Source: Mycobacterium sp. JS623 (GTDB taxonomy: Bacteria; Actinomycetota; Actinomycetes; Mycobacteriales; Mycobacteriaceae). Taken from it: DNA of 64,000 nucleotides. The stretch lies in NCBI RefSeq assembly GCF_000328565.1, contig NC_019966.1, positions 248,001-312,000 on the forward strand, given 5' to 3'. This document shows, piece by piece, positions 1 to 9,225 of the stretch (its first letter is position 1; each line of letters begins with the position of its first letter). The translations under genes and the position numbers were made by a program. The notes under the pieces were generated by a model that searched no databases, had not been told where the DNA came from, and worked only from the letters and a program-made list of their open reading frames with translations.

Positions 1-599
1 ATCACCAGCGCGACCAGGTAAACCGCGCACACCCAGTAGGGCTGACGGTTTCCGAGGGTAGCGATGACGAGCAGGCCGACGAGCTGAACCATCGGTACGC
101 CGATGTTGCCGCCACCGGCGTTGATGCCGAGCGCCCAGCCCTTGAGGCGCTGCGGGTAGAACGCGTTGATGTTGGTCATCGACGACGCGAAATTGCCGCC
201 GCCGAAGCCGGCCAGCGCCGCGCACACCAGGTACGGCCACAGCGGCAGGCCCGGGTGGGCCAGCAGCCACATGGTGCCCAGCGTCGGGATCAGCAACACG
301 AACGCCGAGAACACCGTCCAGTTACGGCCGCCGAAGGTCGCTGTGGCCAGCGTGTACGGGATTCGCAGGCCCGCGCCGACCAGCGTCGCGGTGGCGCCGA
401 GCAGGAACTTGTCGCCGGCGGAGAAGTGATAGACGGCCTCCGGCATGAACAGGACCATCACCGACCAGATGGACCACACCGAAAAGCCGATATGCTCCGC
501 GAACACCGACCAGATCAGGTTGCGGCGCGCGATGTTCTTGTTGCCTGCCTCCCAAGCGACGACGTCCTCGGGATCCCAGTCCGTGATGGTTTTCGACAT
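1..599 (-). CDS. narK3: NarK-family nitrate/nitrite transporter, partial (C-terminus outside window)
   Basis: Only the first ~199 codons are present; the frame runs off the left edge. The ATG at 599 gives an N-terminus of the form MSKTITDWDPEDVVAWEAGN followed by membrane segments. The stretch around GFGGGNFASSMTNINAFYPQ is the nitrate-signature region of NarK-type major facilitator proteins, which import nitrate and/or export nitrite across the inner membrane. The neighbour order (aac(2')-I, PxpC/PxpB-like, FecB2) matches M. tuberculosis Rv0261c-Rv0265c, so this is most likely the narK3 orthologue. Direction of transport cannot be read from the sequence. Confidence 0.85.
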   Translation of the reverse strand, partial: MSKTITDWDPEDVVAWEAGNKNIARRNLIWSVFAEHIGFSVWSIWSVMVLFMPEAVYHFSAGDKFLLGATATLVGAGLRIPYTLATATFGGRNWTVFSAFVLLIPTLGTMWLLAHPGLPLWPYLVCAALAGFGGGNFASSMTNINAFYPQRLKGWALGINAGGGNIGVPMVQLVGLLVIATLGNRQPYWVCAVYLVALV

Positions 600-695
600 G
601 CGGACAACGCTAGGAATGCTTTATTGCGCGAAAACGCCCCGCGATAACCCCGCCGTGAACTTCCGCTCACGTAGCTTCCAGCGCTTGTGTGAGTT

Positions 696-1472
696 TCAGT
701 CGACTCGGTGAGCGTGCACGACGGTGAACGGAAGGTGCACCCGGTCGCCGTCGAGCAGATCGGCGATCCTGGCAAACCGCTCGGTCACTTCGCGCATCTG
801 CTCGAGTGCTTCGGGTGGCATCTGCTCGGCCATCGCCTCCGGGAAAGCGTCGTCGCCCGTCCGGAATCCGACGGCGTTGCCCAAATAGGTAGTGGGGCCG
901 AGGAAGTCGATGCGCCAGCCGTTGGCAGTCAACGTATCGCGGATGTTGGTCTCGGGCACGTGACCCATCGGCGCGATCACGCCGTTGATGTTGCCGTCGG
1001 AAAAACAGAACAGGTGCAGACGGGCGCCGGGGCGTGTGGCGCGATACACCGCGGCGATGTAGGCCTGCTGGCCTTCTTCGTCCAAGCAGTGATACAGCGC
1101 GCTGTCGACGACGGTGTCGAACCGGCTCACGTAGCCGCTGAGGTCGGTGGCGTCGGCGACGTCGAATGTCACGCTGACGCCGGCGGCTTCCGCGCGTCGA
1201 CGAGCTTCGGAGATTGCAGCGGGCGAGCCGTCCAGCCCGGTGACCGAGTGTCCCCGCGACGCCAGATAGATCGCGTTGTCACCGAGACCGCAGCCGATGT
1301 CGAGCACTTCACCCGAAAAGCCGCCCAGCGCTTCGAGTTCCATCAATCTTGGTTGGGCTTGATGCACGTCCCACGGCACGCCGGTTGGCGCCGGCCCGCC
1401 CTCGACCATAGGCTCGCCGCGGTAGAGCTTGTCGAAGGTTTCGGGGTCGGGGCGAAACGCTGGAGTGCTCAC
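696..1472 (-). CDS. class I SAM-dependent methyltransferase
   Basis: About 258 residues. A Rossmann methyltransferase motif I (VLDIGCGLGDNAIYLA) is followed by acidic motif II (VTGLDGSP), a DATDL segment and motif IV (FDTVVDSALYHCL). The GTG at 1472 was chosen because the protein then begins VSTPAFRPDPETFDKLYRG, typical of this family; the open frame extends upstream to 1595 but that part is an overlap shadow of the aac gene. The substrate is unknown; small-molecule methyltransferases of this type are common in mycobacteria. It lies 19 bp downstream of aac(2')-I on the same strand and may be co-transcribed. Confidence 0.8.
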   Translation of the reverse strand: MSTPAFRPDPETFDKLYRGEPMVEGGPAPTGVPWDVHQAQPRLMELEALGGFSGEVLDIGCGLGDNAIYLASRGHSVTGLDGSPAAISEARRRAEAAGVSVTFDVADATDLSGYVSRFDTVVDSALYHCLDEEGQQAYIAAVYRATRPGARLHLFCFSDGNINGVIAPMGHVPETNIRDTLTANGWRIDFLGPTTYLGNAVGFRTGDDAFPEAMAEQMPPEALEQMREVTERFARIADLLDGDRVHLPFTVVHAHRVD

Positions 1473-1491
1473 GCTTCCCAACGTACGCCCG

Positions 1492-2085
<594 letters not shown>

Positions 2086-2176
2086 CTACCAGGATCAGGC
2101 GCGCGCTGGCCCGTCGAGTGTGAACTTATTGCACAGTTTTCGGCCGAATGCGTGTCATGCCTTCACACTCGCCGGC

Positions 2177-3088
2177 TTACTCCTCGAACGGCTTGCGCGG
2201 ACGCGACCAGTGCACCCGCACCGTCTGTCCGGGACGGATCTGCGCGACCTTGTCGATGTCCTCGTCGGTCACCACGCCGATTACCGGGTAGCCGCCGGTG
2301 ACGGGATGATCGGGACCGAGGATCACCGGAAAACCGTTCGGCGGCACCTGGATTGCGCCGCGCGTCGCACCCTCGCTGGGCAGCTGACGATCGGGCCAGC
2401 GGTACTCCAGCGGCATGCCGACCAGCCGCATGCCCACCCGGTCGGTGCGGTTGGTGACCTGCCAGTTGGTTCGGATCAGGATGTCGGGGTCGACGAACCA
2501 GTCGTCGCGCGGGCCGGGGACAACCCGCAGCTCCAACACCTCGTCCTCGATGGCAGCTACCGGCGCCTGGTCGAGTTCGGGGAGCTCGCCGCTGTGTTCG
2601 CCGACCGGCAGCACGTCGCCAGGTTGCAGCGGTAGCGGACCGATCGACGACATCACGTCGTACGAACGCGAGCCGAGCACGGGGGAGACGTCGATGCCGC
2701 CGCGCACTGCAAGGTAGGTGCGCAGGCCGGTGTGCGGGGCACCCAGCGAGATCACCTCGCCATCGTGCGCATAGTGAATGCTGTTGCTGCCGAACGGCTT
2801 TCCATTCACTGCCGGATCGGTGTCGGCACCGGTGACCGCGATCGCGACGTCGCCACCACGGACGCGCGCAGAGAACCCGCCGAACGTCACCTCGATGGTG
2901 GCGTGATCGCCGGGGTTGGCGACCAGCCGGTTGGCCAGCTGATGCGAGCGCCGGTCGGCCGCACCGGAGCGCGAGACGCCCATATGCGCCAAGCCGGGCC
3001 TGCCGAGGTCTTCGATCAACGCAAGCGGTCCGGTGCGCAGCACCTCGAGTGTGGTGCGCGGCTGAGCCGCGCGTTCAACGGTGGTCAT
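2177..3088 (-). CDS. pxpC: 5-oxoprolinase subunit C / allophanate hydrolase subunit 2-like
   Basis: About 303 residues of the carboxyltransferase-like AHS2 fold. Family landmarks visible are [23 protein letters not shown] near residues 30-45, [14 protein letters not shown], and [20 protein letters not shown]. In the PxpABC complex, PxpB and PxpC act with PxpA to open 5-oxoproline to glutamate using ATP. The start at 3088 overlaps the stop of the upstream gene by 4 bp (ATGA), so the two are translationally coupled. It corresponds to M. tuberculosis Rv0263c by synteny. No PxpA (LamB/YcsF) gene is in the window. Confidence 0.88.
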   Translation of the reverse strand: MTTVERAAQPRTTLEVLRTGPLALIEDLGRPGLAHMGVSRSGAADRRSHQLANRLVANPGDHATIEVTFGGFSARVRGGDVAIAVTGADTDPAVNGKPFGSNSIHYAHDGEVISLGAPHTGLRTYLAVRGGIDVSPVLGSRSYDVMSSIGPLPLQPGDVLPVGEHSGELPELDQAPVAAIEDEVLELRVVPGPRDDWFVDPDILIRTNWQVTNRTDRVGMRLVGMPLEYRWPDRQLPSEGATRGAIQVPPNGFPVILGPDHPVTGGYPVIGVVTDEDIDKVAQIRPGQTVRVHWSRPRKPFEE

Positions 3089-3756
3089 GCCTTCACCTCC
3101 CGGAACTGCACCCACATGCCGGGTCTCAGCAGGGCGGGCGGGTCGCGATCGATGTCCCACAACGCGACCGAGTCGTCGGCCATCTGGCCGATCAGCTGCC
3201 AGCCCCCAGGGGATTCCCTCGGATAGATGGCGCTGAACTCCCCGGCCAGCGCCACCGACCCGGCGGGCACCTTGGTCCGCGGCTCTGACTGCCGCGGCAC
3301 GTTGAGCCGCTCGTCACCACCGATCAGATAGGCGAAACCCGGTGCGAATCCACCGAATCCGACCCGCCACGGCGTGCGGGTGTGAGCGGCGATCACCTGG
3401 TCGGTGGTCAGCCCTGTCAGCCGGGACACCTCCTCGAGATCGGCGCCGTCGTACACCACGCCGATCTCGATATCGGCCTGCCCCTGGCTGGGTTCGGTCA
3501 GCGCTTCGGCCGTCACGCGCAGCTTGCCGAGCCGTTGCCGGGTCGGCGCCTGATAGCGCGGTCCGGCGAGCTTGAGCAGCACCGTGCGCGACGCCGGAAC
3601 GATGTCCAGCACGCCGAGCAGCTCGGCTTCGCGCAGCGCGTCAGCCCACGCCAATACTTCGGCGGTGCTGTCGAACTCCAGCAGCAGCGCCTGGTCGCCA
3701 TAGTCACGAACGGTGCCAAGAGCCCGCACGTCCATCAGATCCGCAGTCACGCTCAT
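3085..3756 (-). CDS. pxpB: 5-oxoprolinase subunit B / allophanate hydrolase subunit 1-like
   Basis: A 223-residue AHS1-family (cyclophilin-like) protein. Typical blocks are [13 protein letters not shown] at the N-terminus, [17 protein letters not shown] in the middle, and the conserved [12 protein letters not shown] plus [20 protein letters not shown] near the C-terminus. It is the partner of PxpC, overlapping it by 4 bp. Together they should form the kinase-like half of the ATP-dependent 5-oxoprolinase. It corresponds to Rv0264c of M. tuberculosis by position. The gene upstream (a membrane transporter) ends 75 bp away and is probably a separate unit. Confidence 0.88.
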   Translation of the reverse strand: MSVTADLMDVRALGTVRDYGDQALLLEFDSTAEVLAWADALREAELLGVLDIVPASRTVLLKLAGPRYQAPTRQRLGKLRVTAEALTEPSQGQADIEIGVVYDGADLEEVSRLTGLTTDQVIAAHTRTPWRVGFGGFAPGFAYLIGGDERLNVPRQSEPRTKVPAGSVALAGEFSAIYPRESPGGWQLIGQMADDSVALWDIDRDPPALLRPGMWVQFREVKA

Positions 3757-3831
3757 GAAGGGGAACTTACCCGCGGGTAGCTAAGAAAGAACCGGCTCTA
3801 TGAGCCTTGCCAGAGGAGCCTTAGCGATAGC

Positions 3832-4524
3832 TCATATTGCGGCGCCGTACGTCGGCTCGTGGCGCTTGATGTAGGCGATGACGCGATAGGTCACCGGCAG
3901 CATGACAACCTCGACGGCGGTCTTGTAGAACCAGCCAAGAGCCGTGTACGTGAGGAAGTCGCGGAACGTGCTGATGCCGATGGCCCCAGCCGCGATGCTG
4001 CAGAACACCACGGTGTCGCCAAGCTGACCCGCGAAAGTCGAGCCGACCAGCCGTGCCCACAGGTGCTTCTCTTTCGTGCGTTCTTTGATGAAGACCACGA
4101 CCCAGGCGTTGATGGTCTGCCCGACGATGAAGCCCGCAAGTCCCGCGATGATCAGCTGGGTGTACGCATGGACGACGTTCTCGAAGTGCTCCTGGTTGGG
4201 ATAGAAGTCGGCCGCGGGCAGATAGATCGTCACCCAGAACGTGAGGGCGGCGAGGATGTTCATAGCAAACCCGAGCAAGATCGCCCTTCGTGCGGCCTTG
4301 AAGCCGTACACCTCGGAGAGCACGTCGCCGATCACATAAGTGAGCGGGAAGACGATGAACCCGCCGTCGGTGATGATCGGCCCGAACGCGACGCCCTTCG
4401 TGGCGGTGACGTTGGAGATGATCACCAGGGCGGTGAAGACCGCGACGAAGATCGGATAGTACTTCGACCCGACCTCCGCGAACGCGGCGTGCTGTTCTTC
4501 GGCGGTGGTCTGGTCGCTTGTCAC
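3832..4524 (-). CDS. queuosine precursor transporter, YhhQ/VUT family
   Basis: A 230-residue integral membrane protein with about six hydrophobic segments. Family hallmarks are ISNVTATKG after the first helix, FPLTYVIGDVLSEVYGFKAARR, and GSTFAGQLGDTVVF. YhhQ/QueT-type carriers import queuine-pathway bases (preQ0/preQ1) for tRNA modification. The start is a GTG at 4524. It sits between the pxpBC pair and fecB2, where I recall no counterpart in M. tuberculosis, so it looks like an insertion in an otherwise conserved block. No Tgt or Que biosynthetic gene is in the window. Confidence 0.85.
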   Translation of the reverse strand: MTSDQTTAEEQHAAFAEVGSKYYPIFVAVFTALVIISNVTATKGVAFGPIITDGGFIVFPLTYVIGDVLSEVYGFKAARRAILLGFAMNILAALTFWVTIYLPAADFYPNQEHFENVVHAYTQLIIAGLAGFIVGQTINAWVVVFIKERTKEKHLWARLVGSTFAGQLGDTVVFCSIAAGAIGISTFRDFLTYTALGWFYKTAVEVVMLPVTYRVIAYIKRHEPTYGAAI

Positions 4525-4536
4525 ACGCCAATTAGA

Positions 4537-5493
4537 TCAGGCGAGCGCCTTCGTGAGCATCGGCGGCAGCTGGTCGGCCACCACCGGGTAGGACAGCGTC
4601 GATGCGAACGCGATCGCACCGGAGAGATCCTTGCCGGTGAACACGTTGCGGTTCAGTGTCGTCGCCCGCAGCTTTGCGATGACCGGATCGGCAAGCAGCG
4701 CGGCCTGTTCCTCGTCGCTCTCGGTGGTCCAGATCAGCACATCGGCGTCCTCGAGCACAGACGCCATCTTGTCGCGCGGAATCAACCAGCCGCCAGTGTC
4801 GGGAATGGTGAACCCCATGCTGGTGAGGAAGTCGGTGCGCCAGCCAGCCTCGGTCACGCGGACGCTGTCTTGGTACAAGGTCCCGGCGAGCAGCAGCGCC
4901 TTCTTGCCCGCAAACTGGAGGTTGCTCTTGCCGACCGCTGCGAACTTCTCGTTGACCGCGGTGATCAAGCCGGCCATCTCGTCGGCCTTGAACACGGCCT
5001 GCCCGATCGCGGTGGCCTGGTCCTTCCACGGCTCGAAGAACGCGTCAGGCCCGGACTGTGCGATGGTCGGCGCGATGCCCGACAGCTTCTTGTAGGTGTC
5101 CTCATCGAGCCCGGCGTTGATCGCCACGATCAGGTCCGGCTTCAGCGACGCGATCTGATCTACCTGGATGCCGTCGTTGAGGTTGAGCACGGTCGGCTGC
5201 GCGTTACCCAATTTGGGCTGCGCCCAAGGCCATACGCCAAACGGCTCGGCGCCGAACCAATCGGTCACCGCGATCGGGACGACTCCGACGGCCAGCAGGT
5301 CGTCCTGCTCGGTGAACCCTGCGCTGACGACCCGTTTGGGCGGCGCCGCGACCTTGGTCTCGCCGAAGATGTGTTTGACGGTGACGGAGCCGTCCTTGGC
5401 GACTTCGCCCGGCTTCTGCGAACTGCAGGCAGCAACCAACGCCGCGCCCGCAGTCATCGTGAGGAAACCCCGGCGGGACAACGCAGCTCGCAC
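4537..5493 (-). CDS. fecB2: iron-siderophore ABC transporter substrate-binding lipoprotein FecB2-like
   Basis: About 318 residues. The N-terminus has a twin-arginine-like/lipoprotein signal: RRGFLTMTAGAALVAACSS, with the lipobox cysteine in VAAC, so the protein should be anchored outside the membrane. The body is a cluster-A-II binding fold (PPKRVVSAGFTEQDDLLAVGV, then KPDLIVAINAG). Periplasmic-binding proteins of this type capture ferric siderophores or haem. Position next to pxpBC matches Rv0265c (fecB2). No permease or ATPase is encoded beside it, so it must rely on a transporter elsewhere. Confidence 0.87.
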   Translation of the reverse strand: MRAALSRRGFLTMTAGAALVAACSSQKPGEVAKDGSVTVKHIFGETKVAAPPKRVVSAGFTEQDDLLAVGVVPIAVTDWFGAEPFGVWPWAQPKLGNAQPTVLNLNDGIQVDQIASLKPDLIVAINAGLDEDTYKKLSGIAPTIAQSGPDAFFEPWKDQATAIGQAVFKADEMAGLITAVNEKFAAVGKSNLQFAGKKALLLAGTLYQDSVRVTEAGWRTDFLTSMGFTIPDTGGWLIPRDKMASVLEDADVLIWTTESDEEQAALLADPVIAKLRATTLNRNVFTGKDLSGAIAFASTLSYPVVADQLPPMLTKALA

Positions 5494-5596
5494 TCGGCGA
5501 GCTTAACTCGCTTTTCTGCAAAACAAGGTTCCGGTACGGCAAACAGGCAGATCGCGCGTCACCACCGGTGATCTCGCGATGTCCGCGAAGCGAAAG

Positions 5597-5881
5597 TCAG
5601 ATCGGCGGCGCTTCGCCGTAGGAGGAAGACGCAGCGGTGAGCACGGAGCCGCGGTTCAGTTGGCTCTTTTCCAGACCCCGTAACAGCACGCCGATATTGT
5701 CGCCGACGGTGGCCTCGTCGATCGACTTGCGGAAGACTTCGATGCCGTCGACCCGCACCGCGAGCGCCCCGTCGATCTGCACGGTGTCGCCGACCCGCAG
5801 CGTGCCGCTCTCTACTCGGCCGGTTGCGACAACCCCGCGATTCTTGATGACGAACACGTCCTCGACCGTCAACCGAAACAT
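5597..5881 (-). CDS. stand-alone EF-Tu domain 2 protein
   Basis: A 94-residue protein made only of the beta-barrel domain 2 of EF-Tu/translational GTPases. FRLTVEDVFVIKNRGVVATG followed by GRVESGTLRVGD and then DEATVGDNIGVLLRGLEKSQLNRG matches EF-Tu domain 2 closely, including the GVLLRG and RG-x-VL elements. There is no GTPase domain: no P-loop or NKxD motif is present in the frame or upstream. It is the last gene of the DyP/LuxCE operon, 19 bp after the LuxC-like gene. In EF-Tu this domain contacts the aminoacyl-tRNA end; whether the free domain binds RNA or protein is unknown. Confidence 0.85.
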   Translation of the reverse strand: MFRLTVEDVFVIKNRGVVATGRVESGTLRVGDTVQIDGALAVRVDGIEVFRKSIDEATVGDNIGVLLRGLEKSQLNRGSVLTAASSSYGEAPPI

Positions 5882-5900
5882 GTCGAGCAGTGTGCCAGAC

Positions 5901-7274
5901 CTAACCGCCGACGAAGCCCTTGTTGCGCATCAAGAAGTCGGCCAGGAATCCCTCGTGCGGAATGTGCGGCGCACTGTGATGCGTAGCGCGAACACCGCGG
6001 TACACGTTGGTGATCGTGGGCTCGCTGATCAGTTCGCCGACCAACTCGTCGTCCGTCGTGATCGCACCGAGCACCAGCGAGTTGCGCAGCGGCGCAATCC
6101 CGTCCGCGCGTGACCACGGTGAAACCCAGACACAGGGAAACGGCAACTCGACGTTGAGCTTGGCCGGGTCTGGTGTAGGCAGCAGGTGCACGGCGGGGCG
6201 CAGTGCGGCGAACCCGTCACCGAGATCGGCGACCACCTGATCGGCGCCCAGCACTGCTACCGCCCCGGCAGCCCTTGCTGCCAGTTGGTTGGCGAGCGCG
6301 TGCGCTGCAGCGATCGAAGTTGTTGGCAGAACGGCTCGTTCGTCAGTGTTCGGTAATGGCTCCAGCGCCGATAACCGCTCAGCGATGGTATGCGCAAGCG
6401 GCCCGGCGTCACCTTCGTACAAAACGGCGGTCGCATTGACGCACGCCATACCTCCCAGGTGGGCTATGGAGTCGACGATCACGTCGAGGTAACCGCGCCA
6501 GTCGCACTCGGCGGTGATCACGATCTTGCTGCGACCCGGTCCGTTGGTGAGCACGTTCGGGTCGTGTGCGTACCTGTCCACGACATCCTGGCCGCCGTAG
6601 ACCATGGCGAGGTCCGCGGCCGCAACGAGGTCACCGGCGACGGTGTGGTCGGCTGGCAAGTACAGCGCATCGCCGTCTCGAAAGCCACTCTGCCGCAACG
6701 TATGAACGAGCCGATGCGCGGTGAACGGTTCGCGCCGCGATGGACGGACCGCAACGCGGTAGCCAAGCGCCAGCGCCTGCGGCCAGAGACCGTGCACGCC
6801 GGGGGCGTTCCCGGGCGCGTGAACGGCGAGCACCGTGCCACGTCGCGCCCAGACGGCGCCGCCACGTGGGCTCAGGTCACGCCAGTCGACACTCGCACCC
6901 GTCGGCCGGGCCGGATGCACGGCATCGAATGCGGTGGCGAGGGATTCGGCGACGGTGTGCGCACCGGCGCGCGCCGCGGCCATCGGTAGGCCGGTCACTC
7001 GGCACGTCAGGTCGACGTAGCGGTCGAAGTCGAGTCCGGCAATCGTCGACGACACGAACACGGCCGCAGCCTTTGTCAGAGCCGCCTCCCGCTCCACGAG
7101 CGGAAGGAGTCGCAGCTTGCGCTGGGCATCGATCGACCGCGTCACGAATAGCCTTGGCACAAGAGCTGATTCCGCCACCGGTACACCCGCGGTGTCGGAA
7201 ATGATCTCGCGCTTTCGAGTCCGATAGTCCCCGTCGGGGCCGAGTGCGGGAAGATCGATCGGGCCGTCGGCCAT
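5901..7274 (-). CDS. LuxC-like acyl-CoA/acyl-protein reductase (aldehyde dehydrogenase superfamily)
   Basis: A 457-residue protein of the LuxC branch of the ALDH superfamily. NAPGVHGLWPQALALGYRVAVRPS is the NAD(P)H-binding region, and the catalytic cysteine is Cys278 in GGMACVNATAV. LuxC-type enzymes reduce an activated acyl group, handed over by LuxE, to an aldehyde with NAD(P)H. The LuxE-like gene lies directly upstream with only 2 bp between them, which supports a paired function. No luciferase (luxAB) is nearby, so the aldehyde is presumably a metabolic product. I recall no M. tuberculosis equivalent. Confidence 0.8.
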   Translation of the reverse strand: MADGPIDLPALGPDGDYRTRKREIISDTAGVPVAESALVPRLFVTRSIDAQRKLRLLPLVEREAALTKAAAVFVSSTIAGLDFDRYVDLTCRVTGLPMAAARAGAHTVAESLATAFDAVHPARPTGASVDWRDLSPRGGAVWARRGTVLAVHAPGNAPGVHGLWPQALALGYRVAVRPSRREPFTAHRLVHTLRQSGFRDGDALYLPADHTVAGDLVAAADLAMVYGGQDVVDRYAHDPNVLTNGPGRSKIVITAECDWRGYLDVIVDSIAHLGGMACVNATAVLYEGDAGPLAHTIAERLSALEPLPNTDERAVLPTTSIAAAHALANQLAARAAGAVAVLGADQVVADLGDGFAALRPAVHLLPTPDPAKLNVELPFPCVWVSPWSRADGIAPLRNSLVLGAITTDDELVGELISEPTITNVYRGVRATHHSAPHIPHEGFLADFLMRNKGFVGG

Positions 7275-7276
7275 GG

Positions 7277-8368
7277 TCAGTACACGCCCTCGATGACTGG
7301 TTCACCGTCGAAGACGGCGATGGGCGCAACCTCGCTGACCGAGTCGCCAATGTACCCGTCGGGGCAAGGGAGTCGGATCGCGGTGTCGCGCTCGAGGTTG
7401 TTGGGGATGAACATGCCCTTGCTGATGTGGTTCATCACCACCTGACCGCGTTCTCCGTACGGCACCTCGGTACCGGTGTCCGGGTCGATCACCCAGAAGA
7501 AAACGTACGGCGACCGGGGATCGAAAACAATCGCGTCGCCTTCCACCCGCGTCGCCGCCTGCGACAGCACCATCGTGCTGCCGAATGCCATGGCGATGGT
7601 CGCCTCCGGGAAGATCTGCCGGAGCAAGTCGAGGGTGTCGATATCCACATGGGCGCCGCTGAGCAACAGGTAGCGGATTTTGCTATTCACCATTTCGACC
7701 AACCCGAGGTCGCGGGTGATCGCCTCCACCAACGGCGGTGTCGCATGCAGGTTTACGACGTCCTGGGTCTCCAACACATGCCGCGCCTGCTCCAGCACAT
7801 GGTCGACGTAGGCAGCCATCTCTGCCGTCGCATTGCGCGCGGCCAGCTTCTTCACCCAACGCGGATCGAGGTCGATCGGATGAAACGTCGAGCCCAGCCG
7901 TTCGGCGACGACACGATCGAAGTGCCCGACACCGTGCGGACCGCTCGGCATCAGGCAGAGCAGTCCGCGGCCAGGCACGAACCCACCCGCGGTGAAGTCT
8001 TCGACCTGCCAGCGGGTGACCTGCTCGACCCAATCCGGAAGCTGCGCAGTGCGTTTCGGTGCGCCCGTCGTGCCACCGGATTCGAAGATCCGTGGGATCG
8101 GCGCGGGCGCGCCGTAACCGCGGGGGATGAGGTCCTCGACGGGGACGTTACGTAGTTCGTCGACCAGGTTGGGAAACCGGCGCAGATCGGCGAACGTGCG
8201 CACGTCGGTCAGCGGGTCGAAATCAAGCGTCGCCGCCAAACGAAGCCAGAACGGCGAACCCGTGTCGGCGCCGAAGTGCCAGGCGATCGCGGTGCGCAGG
8301 TAGGCCTCGGGATCCTCAGGCCGCGCCTGGCGCGGAACGTCCAGCAGGGAGTAGTCGATGTCAAACAC
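7277..8368 (-). CDS. LuxE/PaaK-like adenylate-forming acyl-activating enzyme
   Basis: A 363-residue protein with the adenylate-forming P-loop at residues 96-106 (ESGGTTGAPKR), an N-terminal F-x-PLTDVRTFADLRRFP block as in LuxE and PaaK relatives, and a GERGQVVMNHIS segment preceding the C-terminal part. It would activate a carboxylate with ATP and pass the acyl group to the LuxC-like partner encoded 2 bp downstream. Phenazine-biosynthesis ligases of the same superfamily look similar, so the acid is not known. The upstream SDR gene ends 34 bp before its start. Confidence 0.78.
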   Translation of the reverse strand: MFDIDYSLLDVPRQARPEDPEAYLRTAIAWHFGADTGSPFWLRLAATLDFDPLTDVRTFADLRRFPNLVDELRNVPVEDLIPRGYGAPAPIPRIFESGGTTGAPKRTAQLPDWVEQVTRWQVEDFTAGGFVPGRGLLCLMPSGPHGVGHFDRVVAERLGSTFHPIDLDPRWVKKLAARNATAEMAAYVDHVLEQARHVLETQDVVNLHATPPLVEAITRDLGLVEMVNSKIRYLLLSGAHVDIDTLDLLRQIFPEATIAMAFGSTMVLSQAATRVEGDAIVFDPRSPYVFFWVIDPDTGTEVPYGERGQVVMNHISKGMFIPNNLERDTAIRLPCPDGYIGDSVSEVAPIAVFDGEPVIEGVY

Positions 8369-8402
8369 GCGGCCATCGTGTCGCAGCAGGTTGACCGGAA
8401 GG

Positions 8403-9203
8403 TTAACTCGCCGACTGCGCGAGCCGCTTGTTGACCAGTCGGGTCAGCCACGCAGGTGAGAACCGCGAACCGGCCACCATGGCCTTGGTTTGCGAACCGA
8501 CGGGGAAGTGCACCTGGTGCATGGCCCGGCGCAGCCGCGACGGCTCGACGGCCTTGGCGATCGCGTCGGCGACGTCCTGGGCCGTCAGCCGGATCCCGAG
8601 CGACTCGGTGGTGCCGGTTTTGATGTGGTCCGTCATCGCGGTCTGCACATACAGCGGCCACATCGCGATGACCCGGATGCCGTACCGCTGCCATTCGATG
8701 TCGAGTGCCTCGGTGATGCCGCGGACGAAGAACTTGGTGGCGCTGTAGTTGGCGAGTTCGGCCTGACCGTAAATCGCCGACGCGGAGGACAGATTGACGA
8801 CGACTGAGTTGGCGGTGTCACGCAGGTACGGGAACGCGGCGTGCAGTCCGTTGACGACGCCTTTGGCGTTGATATCGATCTCTCGCAGATGCCTTGCGAC
8901 GTCGATGTCCTCGAAGCGGCCCGCCAACAGGATGCCGGCGTTGTTGATCATCACGTCGAGCCGGCCGCCGGCCGCCTGCGCGAATTCGCCGACCCGCCGC
9001 GCCATTTCGTCACTATCGGTGACGTCGAGATGCCCGACGATCGCGGTTGCGCCAAGCTGGTCCATCTCGTCGGCCAAGGCTTTGAGGCCGACCTCGTCGA
9101 TGTCGTAACCGCCGACGGTGTAGCCCTTCTTCGCGAAGGTCAGCGCGGTTGCGCGGCCGATTCCGGCGGCGGCTCCGGTAATGAACACGGTTCGATTGGG
9201 CAT
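8403..9203 (-). CDS. short-chain dehydrogenase/reductase (SDR)
   Basis: A 266-residue classical SDR: nucleotide-binding TGAAAGIG at residues 9-16, NNAG at 87-90, catalytic Ser near 140, Tyr153 and Lys157 in YSATK. The Asp36-type residue (GGYDID) suggests NAD(H) rather than NADP(H). Such enzymes interconvert alcohols and ketones/aldehydes. It lies between the 333-residue unknown protein (22 bp upstream) and the LuxE-like gene (34 bp downstream). A role in reducing the aldehyde made by the LuxCE pair, or in making the acid precursor, is an inference from position. Confidence 0.87.
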   Translation of the reverse strand: MPNRTVFITGAAAGIGRATALTFAKKGYTVGGYDIDEVGLKALADEMDQLGATAIVGHLDVTDSDEMARRVGEFAQAAGGRLDVMINNAGILLAGRFEDIDVARHLREIDINAKGVVNGLHAAFPYLRDTANSVVVNLSSASAIYGQAELANYSATKFFVRGITEALDIEWQRYGIRVIAMWPLYVQTAMTDHIKTGTTESLGIRLTAQDVADAIAKAVEPSRLRRAMHQVHFPVGSQTKAMVAGSRFSPAWLTRLVNKRLAQSAS

Positions 9204-9225
9204 GCACCATGATTGCCCATCTGCC

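Noticed and set aside
3859..5571. 570-codon open frame on the plus strand
   Set aside because: It runs antisense to the YhhQ-type transporter and fecB2 and has the Arg/His/Asp-rich composition of a high-GC shadow frame; no domain is recognisable.
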